From Aphrocallistes beatrix (taxonomy: Eukaryota > Porifera > Hexactinellida > Sceptrulophora > Aphrocallistidae): DNA of 64,000 bases. This document shows positions 51,315 to 61,732 of the stretch, one piece after another. Position numbers and translations under genes: made by a program. The stretch is from contig OY725488.1 of NCBI GenBank assembly GCA_963281255.1, forward strand, positions 8,839,524 through 8,903,523, in the 5' to 3' direction. The notes below the pieces were generated by a model that worked only from the letters and a program-made list of their open reading frames with translations, was not told the DNA's origin and made no database searches. Within the stretch, counting starts at the first letter, position 1, and each line of letters opens with the position of its first letter.

Positions 51315-52163
51315 TCACGTTAAAGCTAGGAAATTGATGCTCAATTCTGGATAATTAGTTGCTTTAATACATATCAACTTCTGTCCTGAATGGTCCATGG
51401 CAATTTTCTTAAATTGCATGAATTGCATCTTTCCAATCTCATCAGGCCACGCTTGTATGTCAGACAGAGTTTCTCCATTATATTTTAGAACTGAATTATT
51501 AGTGCATAAATAATACTGACCTTTACTGTCTAAAGCGAAGGTGGATGGCTGTAGCGATGTCTGGGTACATTGGAACGTAGAAAGATGGGTTCCGTTTTTG
51601 GAAAGGATAGTAATGGTAGGCATTGAATTCTGATTGGAGAGAATATGGAGATTATTCTCATGCAAAAGGATATCAGTTGTGCGTCCTTCTTCTCCCTTTA
51701 CAATTTCGAAAAGTTGAGGTTTTATTTCATGAATCAGAGCCAAGACATATTTGTTTCTACATACAAATATGCCATCATGGTCTACTACAAGCTGAGTAGA
51801 TGTGATATCTTCTGTCTTGTCATCAGAAATAATTTCCTTTTCACTGATTCCGAATGCACTGACAAGTTCTGCATTGAAAGTAAACACATATACAATTCTC
51901 AATGCTCTGTTCGGAATAAATATCAGATTATTGTAAATCGCCACTCCATTAACACTGTAGAATATATCTGTCTGTGTTTCACAATACGGTATGAGTGCTC
52001 CAATTAAACTTGATATATTTCTTTCGAAGTATAATTCCCCCTCAGGGCTATAGATGCATAATCTGTCATGAGTAGGTACACATCCACAAACGGCAATGGT
52101 CCCAACTATTCGACCTGTCTCAGAATCAGCAGTTATTGAGGTGGTCACTAATCTACCGCCCAT
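51315..52163 (-). CDS. NHL-like beta-propeller protein, copy 5
   Basis: 282 residues, intact. The N-terminal third is the most diverged of the array (MGGRLVTTSITADSETG, VCGCVPTHDRLCIYS, ERNISSLIGAL, DIFYSVNGVAI), whereas residues about 93-282 are nearly those of copies 2 and 7. It ends ICIKATNYPELSINFLALT. The segment just upstream of the ATG (GGAAAATTTTAG) has lost the GTACTTTAAACTGAA present in other copies but keeps the AG. Its flank has the empty CCTCAAGG site. Confidence 0.75.
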   Translation of the reverse strand: MGGRLVTTSITADSETGRIVGTIAVCGCVPTHDRLCIYSPEGELYFERNISSLIGALIPYCETQTDIFYSVNGVAIYNNLIFIPNRALRIVYVFTFNAELVSAFGISEKEIISDDKTEDITSTQLVVDHDGIFVCRNKYVLALIHEIKPQLFEIVKGEEGRTTDILLHENNLHILSNQNSMPTITILSKNGTHLSTFQCTQTSLQPSTFALDSKGQYYLCTNNSVLKYNGETLSDIQAWPDEIGKMQFMQFKKIAMDHSGQKLICIKATNYPELSINFLALT

Positions 52164-52884
52164 CTAAAATTTTCCTGTTTAAAAACTGCACTAAGTTAAT
52201 GGTAAAAGCATAAGCAAGGCTCTACCATTCAATCAATTCAGTGGGCAGGATTAGCTTTGACCGTGATCTACTGTCAGGGTTGCTAGACCTCTTTACCCCC
52301 CTATGAGATCTAAACCACCATTTTACATTTTCTGGCGGCTAAAACCAAATTCTAAATACGATATATAAATAGACCAGTATTTTATAAATTTTGGTGGATA
52401 TTGCCACCAAACCACCAGATTGGTCGAGCACTGTTATCCAGCTTGCAGTAGCCACCTCCTCAAGGGGGGCTAGCACCCCTGAAAAAAGTTTATACCTTCT
52501 TAGCCCCCTCTGAGATTTAGGGCTGGATCCGACCCTACCTAGTCCATTGAATTTATACGAGTACATTAAAACGGGGACGCGTCGTTAGTCCTAATTCTGA
52601 CTTGAAGACATTAGTCCTACTCCTAAATTGCCATTAGTCCTACTTTTTTCAGATGTTGGCGTTAGTCCTACTTTTTCAGATGTTGGCGTTAGTCCTACTC
52701 CCACAAGTGTCACCATTTCAATGAGATATATGTAAGAAGAAAGGGAAGAGCAGCATTTTGAGTTGAGAATATCAGCCAAAGACTGTGAAAGAGGCATTTA
52801 TGAATGAAGAGGTGGTTGAGTGGCATTTTAAGTGAGTGACAATGAATAACAGGGATAAATGGTACCTTTTGGTGGGGATCAATT

Positions 52885-53450
52885 GAAATAGTTTTAGGAG
52901 TAAGACTAACGCCAACATCTGAAAAAAAGTAGGACCAATGCCAATTTTAGGAGTAGGAGTAATGCCAACATCTGAAAAAAAGTAGGACTAATGCCAATTT
53001 AGGAGTAGGACTAACGCCAACATCTGAAAAAAAGTAGGACTAATGCTAATTTTAGGAGTAGGACTAACGCCAACATCTGAAAAAAAGTAGGACTAATGCC
53101 AATTTAGGAGTAGGACTAACGCCAACATCTGAAAAAAAGTAGGACTAATGCTAATTTTAGGAGTAGGACTAACGCCAACATCTGAAAAAAGGTAGGACTA
53201 ATGCCAATTTAGGAGTAGGACTAACGCCAACATCTGAAAAAAAGTAGGACTAATGCTAATTTTAGGAGTAGGACTAACGCCAACATCTGAAAAAAGGTAG
53301 GACTAATGCCAATTTAGGAGTAGGACTAACGCCAACATCTGAAAAAAAGTAGGACTAATGCCAATTTAGGAGTAGGACTAACGTCAACATCTGAAAAAAG
53401 TAGGACTAATGCCAATCTTAGGAGTAGGACTAACGTCTACAAGTCAGAAT
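52885..53450. repeat. roughly 52-bp minisatellite
   Basis: About ten units of 'AGGAGTAGGACTAACGCC' + 'AACATCTGAAAAAAAGTAGG' + 'ACTAATGCCAATTTT', with alternating length variants (GCCAATTT versus GCTAATTTT), i.e. a higher-order unit of two. Confidence 0.92.
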
Positions 53451-53465
53451 CAGGACTAACGTCTA

Positions 53466-53607
53466 CATGTGGAGTAGGACTAACGCCTACATAGAGAGTA
53501 GGACTAATGCCTACATAGAGAGTAGGACTAATGCCTACATATGGAGTAGGACTAATGCCTACATAGAGAGTAGGACTAATGCCTACATATGGAGTAGGAC
53601 TAACGCA
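53466..53607. repeat. 27-bp minisatellite
   Basis: About five to six units of GAGTAGGACTAATGCCTACA plus TAGA or TATG. Each unit is 27 bp and so gives an open frame by chance. It lies at the inner right end of the hAT-like element. Confidence 0.9.
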
Positions 53608-53841
53608 TGCCTCATTAAAACTCTAAGATTGCCAACCACGCAGGATAGCTCTTAAGAGTGTATTACCAGGCACCGTGTTATTTTGTTATTTCGGAATTTT
53701 TCAGAAATTTTTCAGAGAAAATTCAGGTTACGCAGGGCCTAACACAGAAAATTAAGTTAGGTTTGCTATTTGGCTCTAAGTGACTTGTATATGTTCAGAA
53801 AAATTGAAATCCTTACTATTAAAACTCGATTAATGTGTATA

Positions 53842-54626
53842 TGTTAGAACAAATTTGCGAAATCAACAATTATGCATAATTGTTCATTTTACAACAATTA
53901 TGCATAATTGTTCATCTAATGTAACAATTATGCATAATTGTTGTGAAATGAACAGTTTTACATAATTGTTTTAAATGTAAGCAACAATTATGCATAATTG
54001 TCATCCTGACTCGCGCATTCTGCCTGTCAGCTATCTGTAGCTACCTTAATGTTAGTAAAGACCTACAGCGTAGCTCCAAGTGTCATAATAAGTTTGACTG
54101 ACCGTCGGAAGAGAAATTTTGGAATTTCGTGTGTTAGACTGAGCCTTACTTGGCTCTATACGGTTATGCTTGTTGTGTTATAGTGAAATTATAGTTATTT
54201 ATGCGACAGACTGACTGTGTAGTGTGTAGTGTGTACATATACGTATATACTATACAATGGCTGAAGGCTGAGCTCTGGTCCCGAGGTGCCCCGGTTTTCG
54301 GGGAGTGGACTGTACTACCAATTATTTTTTTGTTCAATAAATTGGTTTTTCTTTGGAACTCAGTAGCACCATTAATAATTATGCATAATTGTTGCTTCCA
54401 TTTTTAACAATTATGTAAAACTGTTCATTTCACAACAATTATGCATAATTGTTGCTTCTATTATTAACAATTATGTAAAACTGTTCATTTCACAACAATT
54501 GTGCATAATTGTTGCTTACATTTTAAACAATTATGTAAAACTGTTCATTTCACAACAATAATGCATAATTGTTACATTAGATGAACAATTATGCATAATT
54601 GTTGATTTCGCAAATTTGTTCTAACA
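53842..54626. mobile_element. foldback element with repeated 20-bp palindrome
   Basis: 785 bp, ends TGTTAGAACAAATTTGCGAA and TTCGCAAATTTGTTCTAACA, flanked by TA. Both subterminal regions carry the perfect palindrome AACAATTATGCATAATTGTT, about nine or ten exact or near-exact copies, spaced by GTGAAATGAACAG-type linkers and the variant AACAATTATGTAAAACTGTT. The unique middle (54000-54360) has an AATAAA-like CAATAAATTGG. No transposase. Confidence 0.85.
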
Positions 54627-54670
54627 TATATACGTATGTGTATATATATATATATATACTATAGTATATA

Positions 54671-54957
54671 CACTACCCCCTGCATAAGTATTCGATTTTT
54701 TTTCAAATTCGTAATCTACATATTCTAATTACTCATAATTGATAGTTTCAACTGAATTATTTATTCTCATATCGAAAATTCTCAACCTCCACTTTGTGTC
54801 ACTAAATGTCATAATGTATAATGGCCGTGACTTGGGACAGGTAGGTAGTATTAAAGGTTTATAATTATAAACTTGTGAGTTAGCAATTGAGTTGAGGATC
54901 TCAATTATGAGTAATTAGAATGTGTAGTTTAAAAATTTGAAATAAAAAATACAGTAT
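54671..54957. mobile_element. Tc1/mariner-type MITE, half copy
   Basis: Starts CACTACCCCCTGCATAAGTA and shares 'TTCAAATTCGTAATCTACA' with 57976-58453, but the right terminus is missing. Confidence 0.55.
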
Positions 54958-55069
54958 TTCGCTCTTAGAATTAATCAATGTGACCCAGGCGTCCTCAGGG
55001 CGCCTCTGGGGGACACAAAGTGTCCACCAGCCGTACAGCGGAAGCAAGCGAATTACATTTAAAAGAACA

Positions 55070-55920
55070 CGGTTGAGATTATGAGTTCAATAAAGGAGTA
55101 TGTTGATACTTGGTTAATATCCAAGGCACAGAATTTCCATTATCATTACACATCAACAAGTTAAAATTTGAATTTGGTGTTTTTTCGAGTGATATCGATC
55201 ATAACAGTAAGCCTTTTAGACAAGTTATCTACAATATAATTAATCAATGTGAGCCTAGGCGTCCAAAGAGCGCTTCATGCGGAGACGAAGTGTTCGCCAA
55301 GTCTTCCTATTATGAGCAAATGTTGGGATCTAAACGTGAAATTTGGCACACAAGTAATCTTATATATTAAAACTCTTGGATTTTTTGTTTTTTTTGTCCG
55401 AATTGATTGAAGAATTGGCAAGTCGTAGAGATACGAAAATTGGCATGTAGGTGTCAAATGATGAATCTAGGATTAAGTTCGAAGATCTAAGCGAAATTTA
55501 GGATGCCTATGGTTGTATCTTATATATAAAAATGCCAGGATTTTTGTTTGTTTGTCCGAATTGATCGAAGAATTGGCAAGTCGTAGAGATACGAAAATTG
55601 GCATGTCGTAGAGATACGAAAATTGGCATGTCGTAGAGATACGAAAATTGGCATGTAGGTGTCAAATGATGAATCTAGGATTAAGTTCGAAGATCTAAGC
55701 GAAATTTAGGATGCCTATGGTTGTATCTTATATATAAAAATGCCAGGATTTTTGTTTGTTTGTCCGAATTGATCGAAGAATTGGCAAGTCGTAGAGATAC
55801 GAAAATTGGCATGTCGTAGAGATACGAAAATTGGCATGTCGTAGAGATACGAAAATTGGCATGTAGGTGTCAAATGATGAATCTAGGATTAATTTCGAAA
55901 ATCTAAGCGAAATTTTCACA
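55070..55920 (+). mobile_element. stacked Helitron-like 5' ends
   Basis: After a 3'-type block (55255-55300) the 5'-type unit 'TCTTATATATAAAAATGCC' + 'TTTGTTTGTTTGTCCGAATTG' + 'AGATCTAAGCGAAATT' occurs three times in a row (55366, 55517 and 55726). Inside, the 25-bp unit TCGTAGAGATACGAAAATTG-GCATG is repeated 1, 4 and 4 times. Nested or tandem insertions of the same family, or slippage. Confidence 0.6.
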
Positions 55921-56183
55921 CCTCTACAAAAAAATGAAAAAAAAAATGGAATTCACACTTTTTCTATACAATACTATGTACGGCTTCACCCTCACAATAG
56001 AAATCATTATACGACACTATTGTAGGCTGTAATTGTAATTAATACTTCAAACAATAACTTATATGAATGTCTCAATTATATATTATAGTGTACGGCAGTT
56101 AAAAAGGCCATTTGTACATTTTCACACCTTTATATATGTACATATTTTCACACGATTTGACGAATTATGAAAATTATGCTAGA

Positions 56184-56425
56184 AACTAGCTTCCAACGGT
56201 TGACATGGGGTTTTAGGGGTATAGATTTCGAATATTATATTTTCAGATCAATATGATAAATTATTTGTTTACTTTTGTTTACAATAGATACAAATAGTAA
56301 ACAAATGACAAAAACAAGCGATAAACTTGCTTCCAACGGTTGACATGGGGTTTTTAGGGGTGTAGATTTCGAATATCATATTTTCAGATCGATATGATAA
56401 ATTATTTGTTTACTTTTGTTTACAG
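56184..56425. repeat. tandem duplication of about 145 bp
   Basis: The block CTTCCAACGGTTGACATGGG .. TTTGTTTACTTTTGTTTACA occurs at 56191-56283 and 56330-56425. Surrounding 55921-56460 is otherwise featureless AT-rich DNA. Confidence 0.75.
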
Positions 56426-56459
56426 TATATAAATATAAAGGCAAAAAATCCCAAAATAG

Positions 56460-56552
56460 TTTAGATTGAGTAATTCCAGGCGCCTGCAGGGCGACTCTGC
56501 GGACACACAGTGTCCGCATGCCGCGCAACGCCAGCAAGCGAAGCGCGCTTGT
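56460..56552 (+). mobile_element. Helitron-like 3' end
   Basis: GCGGACACACAGTGTCCGCATG hairpin followed by CCGCGCAACGCCAGCAAGCG and AAGCGCGCTTGT, immediately before the 3' flank of propeller unit 6. Confidence 0.5.
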
Positions 56553-56885
56553 CCGAATAAAGTTTTGTGTAAACTGGACATAAATTAGCTGAAAAACGTT
56601 GGTCAAGGATAAAAATATTCTGGAGTCAAATATTGTTTTTTGAATCAGGGCCATAGACACCGGTACGATCATACTGGTCTCAACTGGACTATTTTTTAGC
56701 TCCAACCGGACCACTCCACACCTTCCTTGAATTCCTTGAATATTTAATTCAGTTGGACAAGGTTTACTTGGACAGAATTTTCATGAGTTCATTCGGGATA
56801 AAATTATAGAAATAACATAAAACATCAAATCAGTCGAGTATATTCAAACTAGATTTATGTTCCAATTAATAAACCAAACATAATA

Positions 56886-57734
56886 TCACGTTAAAGCTAG
56901 GAAATCGATGCTTAATTCTGGATATTTAATTGCGTTAATAGATATCAACTTCTGTCCTGAATGGTCCATGGCAATTTTCTTGAATTGAATGAATTGCATC
57001 TTTCCAATCTCATCAGGCCACGCTTGTATGTCAGACAAAGTTTCTCCATTATATCTTAGAACTGAATTATTAGTGCATAAATAATACTGACCTTTATTGT
57101 CTAAAGCGAAGGTGGTTGGCTGTAGCGATGTCTGGATACATTGGAACGTAGAAAGATGGGTTCCGTTTTTGGAAAGGATAGTAATGGCCGCCATTGAATT
57201 CTGATAGGAGAGAATATGGAGATTATTCTCATGTAATAGGATATCAGTTGTGTGTCCTTCTTCTCCCTTTACAATTTCGAAAAGTTGAGGTTTTATTTCA
57301 TGAATCAGAGCCAAGACATATTTGTTTCTACATACAAATATGCCATCATGGTCTACTACAAGCTGAGTAGATATGATAACTTCTGTCTTGTCATCAGAAA
57401 TAATTTCCTTCCCACTGATTCCGAATGCACTGACAAGTTCTGCATTGAAAGTAAACACATATACAGATCTCGATTTTTTGTTCGGAATAAATATCAGATT
57501 ATTGTAAATCGCCACTCCTTGAACACTGTAGCATATATCTGTCTGTGTTTCACAATACGGTATGAGTGCTCCAATTAAGCTTGTCACAGTTCTTTCGAAG
57601 TATAATTCCCCCTCAGGGCTATAGACGCATAATCTGTCATGAGTAGGTTTACATCCACCAACGGCAATGGTCCCAACTATTCGGCCTGTCTCAGAATCAG
57701 CAGCTATTGAGGTGGTCCCTAATCTACCGCCCAT
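56886..57734 (-). CDS. NHL-like beta-propeller protein, copy 6
   Basis: 282 residues, intact, and the most distinct copy: MGGRLGTTSIAADSETG, GGCKPTHDR, ERTVTSL, NKKSRSVYVF, GISGKEII, DKTEVIISTQ, GHTTDILLHENNLHILSYQNSMAAITIL and FALDNKGQ. It shares GISGKEII and ERTVTSL with the frameshifted copy 1, and both have the G at residue 6 (xGTTSI), so these two may form one lineage. The base before the start is CAG instead of TAG (TTTCAG-ATG), preserving a possible acceptor. Downstream flank is a variant of the common one. Confidence 0.75.
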   Translation of the reverse strand: MGGRLGTTSIAADSETGRIVGTIAVGGCKPTHDRLCVYSPEGELYFERTVTSLIGALIPYCETQTDICYSVQGVAIYNNLIFIPNKKSRSVYVFTFNAELVSAFGISGKEIISDDKTEVIISTQLVVDHDGIFVCRNKYVLALIHEIKPQLFEIVKGEEGHTTDILLHENNLHILSYQNSMAAITILSKNGTHLSTFQCIQTSLQPTTFALDNKGQYYLCTNNSVLRYNGETLSDIQAWPDEIGKMQFIQFKKIAMDHSGQKLISINAIKYPELSIDFLALT

Positions 57735-57914
57735 CTGAAATTCAGTTTAAATTACCTGTCTAAAAACTGCACGAAAAGCATAAGCAAGGCTCTACCATTC
57801 AATCAATTCAAGGGGCGGGATTAGCTTGACCGTGAACAATTAGTACATTAAAACTCTAAGATTGCCAACCTCGCAGGATAGATCTTAAGAGTGTACTATA
57901 TACACTATAGTATA

Positions 57915-57916
<2 letters not shown>

Positions 57917-57975
<59 letters not shown>
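57917..57975. repeat. (TA)n microsatellite
   Basis: About 29 uninterrupted TA units, abutting the Tc1-type MITE. Confidence 0.95.
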
Positions 57976-57980
<5 letters not shown>

Positions 57981-58453
57981 TACCCGGACAAAAGTATTCG
58001 ACCACCACGAAAACTTCCATACAAATAGTATTAAATTAGATCTTTTTATAAAGGAACATATCCTTAAACAGTAGAAAATACTCTATTTTTTAGTTCAAAT
58101 TCGTAATCTACACATTATAATTACTCATAATTGAGAATTTCAACTCAATTACCTATTCTTATGTAGAAAATTATCAACCTATGCCACTTTGTGTCACTAA
58201 ACGCCATCATATATAATGGCTGTGACTAGGGACAAGTAGCATCAAGTATCAAATGTTGATATTTATTAACTTTGGAGTTAGTAATTAAGCTGAGGCTATC
58301 AATTATGAGTAGTTAGGATGTGTAGTTTACGAATTTGAAATAAAAAATAGAGTATTCCTTAGTTTGAATATATATTCCTTTATGAATAGACCCACTTTAA
58401 TACTATTTGTATGGCGGTTTCTATGGTGGTCGAATACTTTTGTCCGGGTACTG
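57976..58453. mobile_element. Tc1/mariner-type MITE, 478 bp
   Basis: Termini around CCCGGACAAAAGTATTCGAC and GTCGAATACTTTTGTCCGGG flanked by TA. Arms are long; middle resembles 54671-54957 and more distantly 18097-18571. Confidence 0.8.
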
Positions 58454-59199
58454 TATATATATATATATCTATATCTTTATAATTGATTGAAGAACTGCCA
58501 GGCACAGAAAGCTGATTTTTGGCATGTGGGAGTCTGTTGGCTATGGTTCCACTAAGTTCTGAGTTCAGACGAAAATGTCGACTCGTCATGGAATTATGAC
58601 GTCATTGTCACCTTTTTTTATAATTAGAAATTTAGAAGAACACGATTGATATTATGAGTTCAATAAAGGAGTACGTTGATACTTTGTTGCGCCCAAAGAG
58701 CGCCTCATGCGGACAAGAAGTGTTCGCCAAGTCTTCCTATTACTAGTATGAGCAAATGTTGGGAGTCTTTGGACCTAAACGAAAAATTTGGCACATTAGT
58801 AATTAATAATGAATCTAGAAGGGAGTTCGAAGATCTAAGTTAAATTTAGGAGGCCTATAGTTGTATTCGAATAGAGTGTAAATTGGACATAAATTAGCTG
58901 AAAAAAGTTGGTCCCGAATAAAAATATTCTGGGAGTCAAACATTTTAAAAATCAGGGCCGTAGCCACCGATACGGCCGGACTGGTCTCAAACCCGATTAT
59001 TTTTAGTCCCAACCGGACCACTCCACACCTTCCTTGAATTCCTTCAATATTTAATTCAGTTGGACAAGGATTACTCAGACAGAATTTTCATGAGTTCATT
59101 CGGGATAAAATTATAGAAATAACATAAAACATCAAATCAGTCTATGTTCGAGTATATTGAAACTAGAATTATGTTCCAATTAAAAAACCAAACATAATA
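58454..59199. other. flank of propeller copy 7
   Basis: 58470-58620 resembles 41195-41330 (GATTGAAGAACTGCCAGGCACAG). 58640-58860 is Helitron-like. 58861-59199 is the 3' flank common to the propeller units. No separate gene. Confidence 0.55.
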
Positions 59200-60048
59200 T
59201 CACGTTAAAGCTAGGAAATTGATGCTCAATTCTGGATACTTAGTTGAGTTAATCCATATCAACTTCTGTCCAGGATGGTCCATGGCAATTTTCTTAAATT
59301 GCATGAATTGCATCTTTCCAATCTCATCAGGCCACGCTTGTATGTCAGACAGAGTTTCTCCATTATATCTTAGAACTGAATTATTAGTGCATAAATAATA
59401 CTGACCTTTACTATCTAAAGCGAAGGTGGATGGCTGTAGCGATGTCTGGGTACATTGGAACGTAGAAAGATGGGTTCCGTTTTTGGAAAGGATAGTAATG
59501 GTAGGCATTGAATTCTGATTGGAGAGAATATGGAGATTATTCTCATGCAAAAGGATATCAGTTGTGCGTCCTTCTTCTCCCTTTACAATTTCGAAAAGTT
59601 GAGGTTTTATTTCATGAATCAGAGCCAAGACATATTTGTTTCTACATACAAATATGCCATCATGGTCTACTACAAGCTCAGTAGATGTGATATCTTCTGT
59701 CTTGTCATCAGAAATAATTTCCTTTTCACTGATTCCGAATGCACTGACAAGTTCTGCATTGAAAGTAAACACATATACAATTCTCAATGCTCTGTTCGGA
59801 ATAAATATCAGATTATTGTAAATCGCCACTCCATGAACAGTGTAGAATATATCTGTGTGTGTTTCACAATACGGTATGAGTGCTCCAATTAAGCTTGTCA
59901 CAGTTCTTTCGAAGTATAATTCCCCCTCAGGGCTATAGACGCATAATCTGTCATGAGTAGGACTACATCCACCAACGGCAATGGTCCCAACTATTCGACC
60001 TGTCTTTGAATCAGCAGCTATTGAGGTGGTCACTAATCCACCGCCCAT
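59200..60048 (-). CDS. NHL-like beta-propeller protein, copy 7
   Basis: 282 residues, intact. N-terminal changes: MGGGLVTTSIAADSKTG, GGCSPTHDR, ERTVTSL, ETHTDIFYTVHGVAI. The middle is the common sequence (STELVVDHDG here). C-terminal MDHPGQKLIWINSTKYPELSINFLALT. The upstream flank has the empty CCTCAAGG site (60249-60256) and the intact target site of the RAG1-like transposon (about 60371-60400), making this the best outgroup unit for dating insertions in the others. Confidence 0.75.
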   Translation of the reverse strand: MGGGLVTTSIAADSKTGRIVGTIAVGGCSPTHDRLCVYSPEGELYFERTVTSLIGALIPYCETHTDIFYTVHGVAIYNNLIFIPNRALRIVYVFTFNAELVSAFGISEKEIISDDKTEDITSTELVVDHDGIFVCRNKYVLALIHEIKPQLFEIVKGEEGRTTDILLHENNLHILSNQNSMPTITILSKNGTHLSTFQCTQTSLQPSTFALDSKGQYYLCTNNSVLRYNGETLSDIQAWPDEIGKMQFMQFKKIAMDHPGQKLIWINSTKYPELSINFLALT

Positions 60049-60604
60049 CTAAAATTCAGTTTAAAGTACCTGTCTAAAGACTGCACTAAGTTAATGGTAA
60101 AAGCACCGTGACCTACTGTCAGGGTCTAATAGCCACCAAATTCTAAATACGATATATAAATAGACCAGTATTTCATAAAATTTGGTGGATATCGCCACCA
60201 AACCACCAGATTGGTCGAGCACTGTTATCCAGCATGCAGTAGCCACCTCCTCAAGGGGGGCTAGCACCCCTGAAAAAAGTTTATACCTTCTTAGCCCCCT
60301 CTGAGATTTAGGGCTGGATCCGACCCTACCTACAATGTACAAGGTCTGTTCACTCCTTTTAAATTTTACCATGGATGCCATCGAAGTCCATTGAATTTAT
60401 ACGAGTACATTAAAACTCTAATATTGTCAACTACGCAGGATAGCTCTTAAGAGTGTATTACCAGGCACCGTGTAATATTTAGTTATTTCGGTTGAGGAAT
60501 TTTTCAGAGAAAATTCAGGTTGCGCAGGGCCTAACACAGAAAGTTAAGTTAGGCTTGTGATCTGACTCTGAGTGACTTGTATTGTATATGTTCAGAAAAT
60601 TTGA

Positions 60605-60902
60605 ATTACATTTAAAAGAACACGATTGAGATTATAAGTTCAATAAAGGAGTACGTTGATACTTGGTTAATATCCCAGTCACAAAATTTCCATTATCATT
60701 ACCCATCAAAAGTGAAAAATTGAATTTGGTGTTTTTTCGAGTGATATCGATCATAACAGTAAGTCAGACGGAAGTTCAAGTATTTAGATAAGTTATCTAC
60801 CATATAATCAACCAATGTGAGCCTAGGCGCCCAAAGAGCGCCTCATGCGGACTTGAAAGTGTTCGCCAGCCGCGCAGCACAAGCAAGCGAAGTGCGCTTG
60901 TA
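60605..60902 (+). mobile_element. Helitron-like 3' half
   Basis: Matches 55060-55300 from 'ACATTTAAAAGAACACG' and ends with CCGCGCAGCACAAGCAAGCG and AAGTGCGCTTGT. The inner GCGGACTTGAAAGTGTTCGC hairpin has mismatches. Confidence 0.5.
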
Positions 60903-61071
60903 TCGATAATAATGTGATTATGCTCATAATTGATCCAAGTAGTACGCTCGCACAACTGTTCAGTCCACTCTATAATTACGTATCCATACTCCAAGTTATA
61001 ACTACCTAATTTCCTGAGTAATCGCCGAGGAGATCACTCGGGGAAATACGGAATGTATAGTGCATACGCGT

Positions 61072-61353
61072 CATAGGCGTCGGACCCACCCGGCCACCCG
61101 GCATGGCCCGGGCGGCCCTAAGGGGCTGCCCGGCTCTACCCGGCATCGTCGGTTATGGGCCGGATAGGCCTGGAGGGCCCTACCTGGCTGGGTAAAAGCT
61201 TCCCCGATACACTCCCAAATTCCTAGAACCGTGTATCAGGCAGTATTATGTCCAATGCCGTGAATGTAGCGGCCCCGGAATCGATTGGGCCGACCCCGGA
61301 GCCTTCGGGCCGGGCAGCCTCAAGGGCCAGCGGGCCCATTTCCGACGCCTATG
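61072..61353. mobile_element. GC-rich hAT-like MITE with ATACGCGT duplication
   Basis: 282 bp, ends CATAGGCGTCGGA and TCCGACGCCTATG, flanked by ATACGCGT on both sides (61064-61071 and 61354-61361). Much of the interior is made of CCCGGC/GGGCCG palindromic motifs. Ends of the same family are seen at 38027-38036 and 50325-50340. Confidence 0.85.
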
Positions 61354-61732
61354 ATACGCGTATATGTACAAGTATAAGTTACAATTATCCACTGTACCAG
61401 ACTAGAGGAAAGATGGCTGAATACTATATTGCATGGTATAACATCACAAATATTGTATGTAAGTAATACACATTGTGGAGAATAGATTTTACATGTGATT
61501 CCAAGCATTCATGCAATTACCATTTATGGATTCAAGCCTACCTATTCAAGAGATAGCATACTTCTCAAACTAGCAACGCGAGTATTTAGGAGTTTATACC
61601 TTTATATAATACAACACAAGGATGTCAGAAAAGTATAGCAAATTAACGCTGAAGGAAACAATCAATCTAAATGGAGAATATAGAAATATAAGCAGAACTG
61701 AGTCAAGACATCCACGTTAGTAAAAGGAGGCG

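Larger units (their letters stand above)
52573..53613. mobile_element. hAT-like element carrying an internal minisatellite, ATTAAAAC duplication
   Basis: 1041 bp, starts GGGGACGCGTCGTTAGTCC and ends GGACTAACGCATGCCTC (inverse-related), flanked by ATTAAAAC at 52565-52572 and 53614-53621. The intact site ATTAAAACTCTAAG is present at about 35731, 57848 and 60408. A 'GTTAGTCCTAC' motif is repeated in inverted orientation on the left (52587-52700) and many times directly on the right. Confidence 0.8.

Noticed and set aside
52885..53450. Regular direct repeats that look like a CRISPR array
   Set aside because: The spacers are not unique, units are contiguous 52-bp minisatellite copies, no cas genes are near, and the genome is eukaryotic.
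53467..53655. Plus-strand frame of RTNAYIES repeats
   Set aside because: Produced by a 27-bp minisatellite inside a transposon; frame is open by repeat length alone.
54201..54407. 68-codon plus-strand frame within the palindromic element
   Set aside because: No family resemblance, no start context, and it lies in the unique middle of a non-autonomous element; a captured transcript end is possible but unsupported.
53850..54620. Spaced 20-bp palindromes resembling an array of operator sites or CRISPR repeats
   Set aside because: They lie symmetrically within a TA-flanked foldback element, so a transposon explanation is better.
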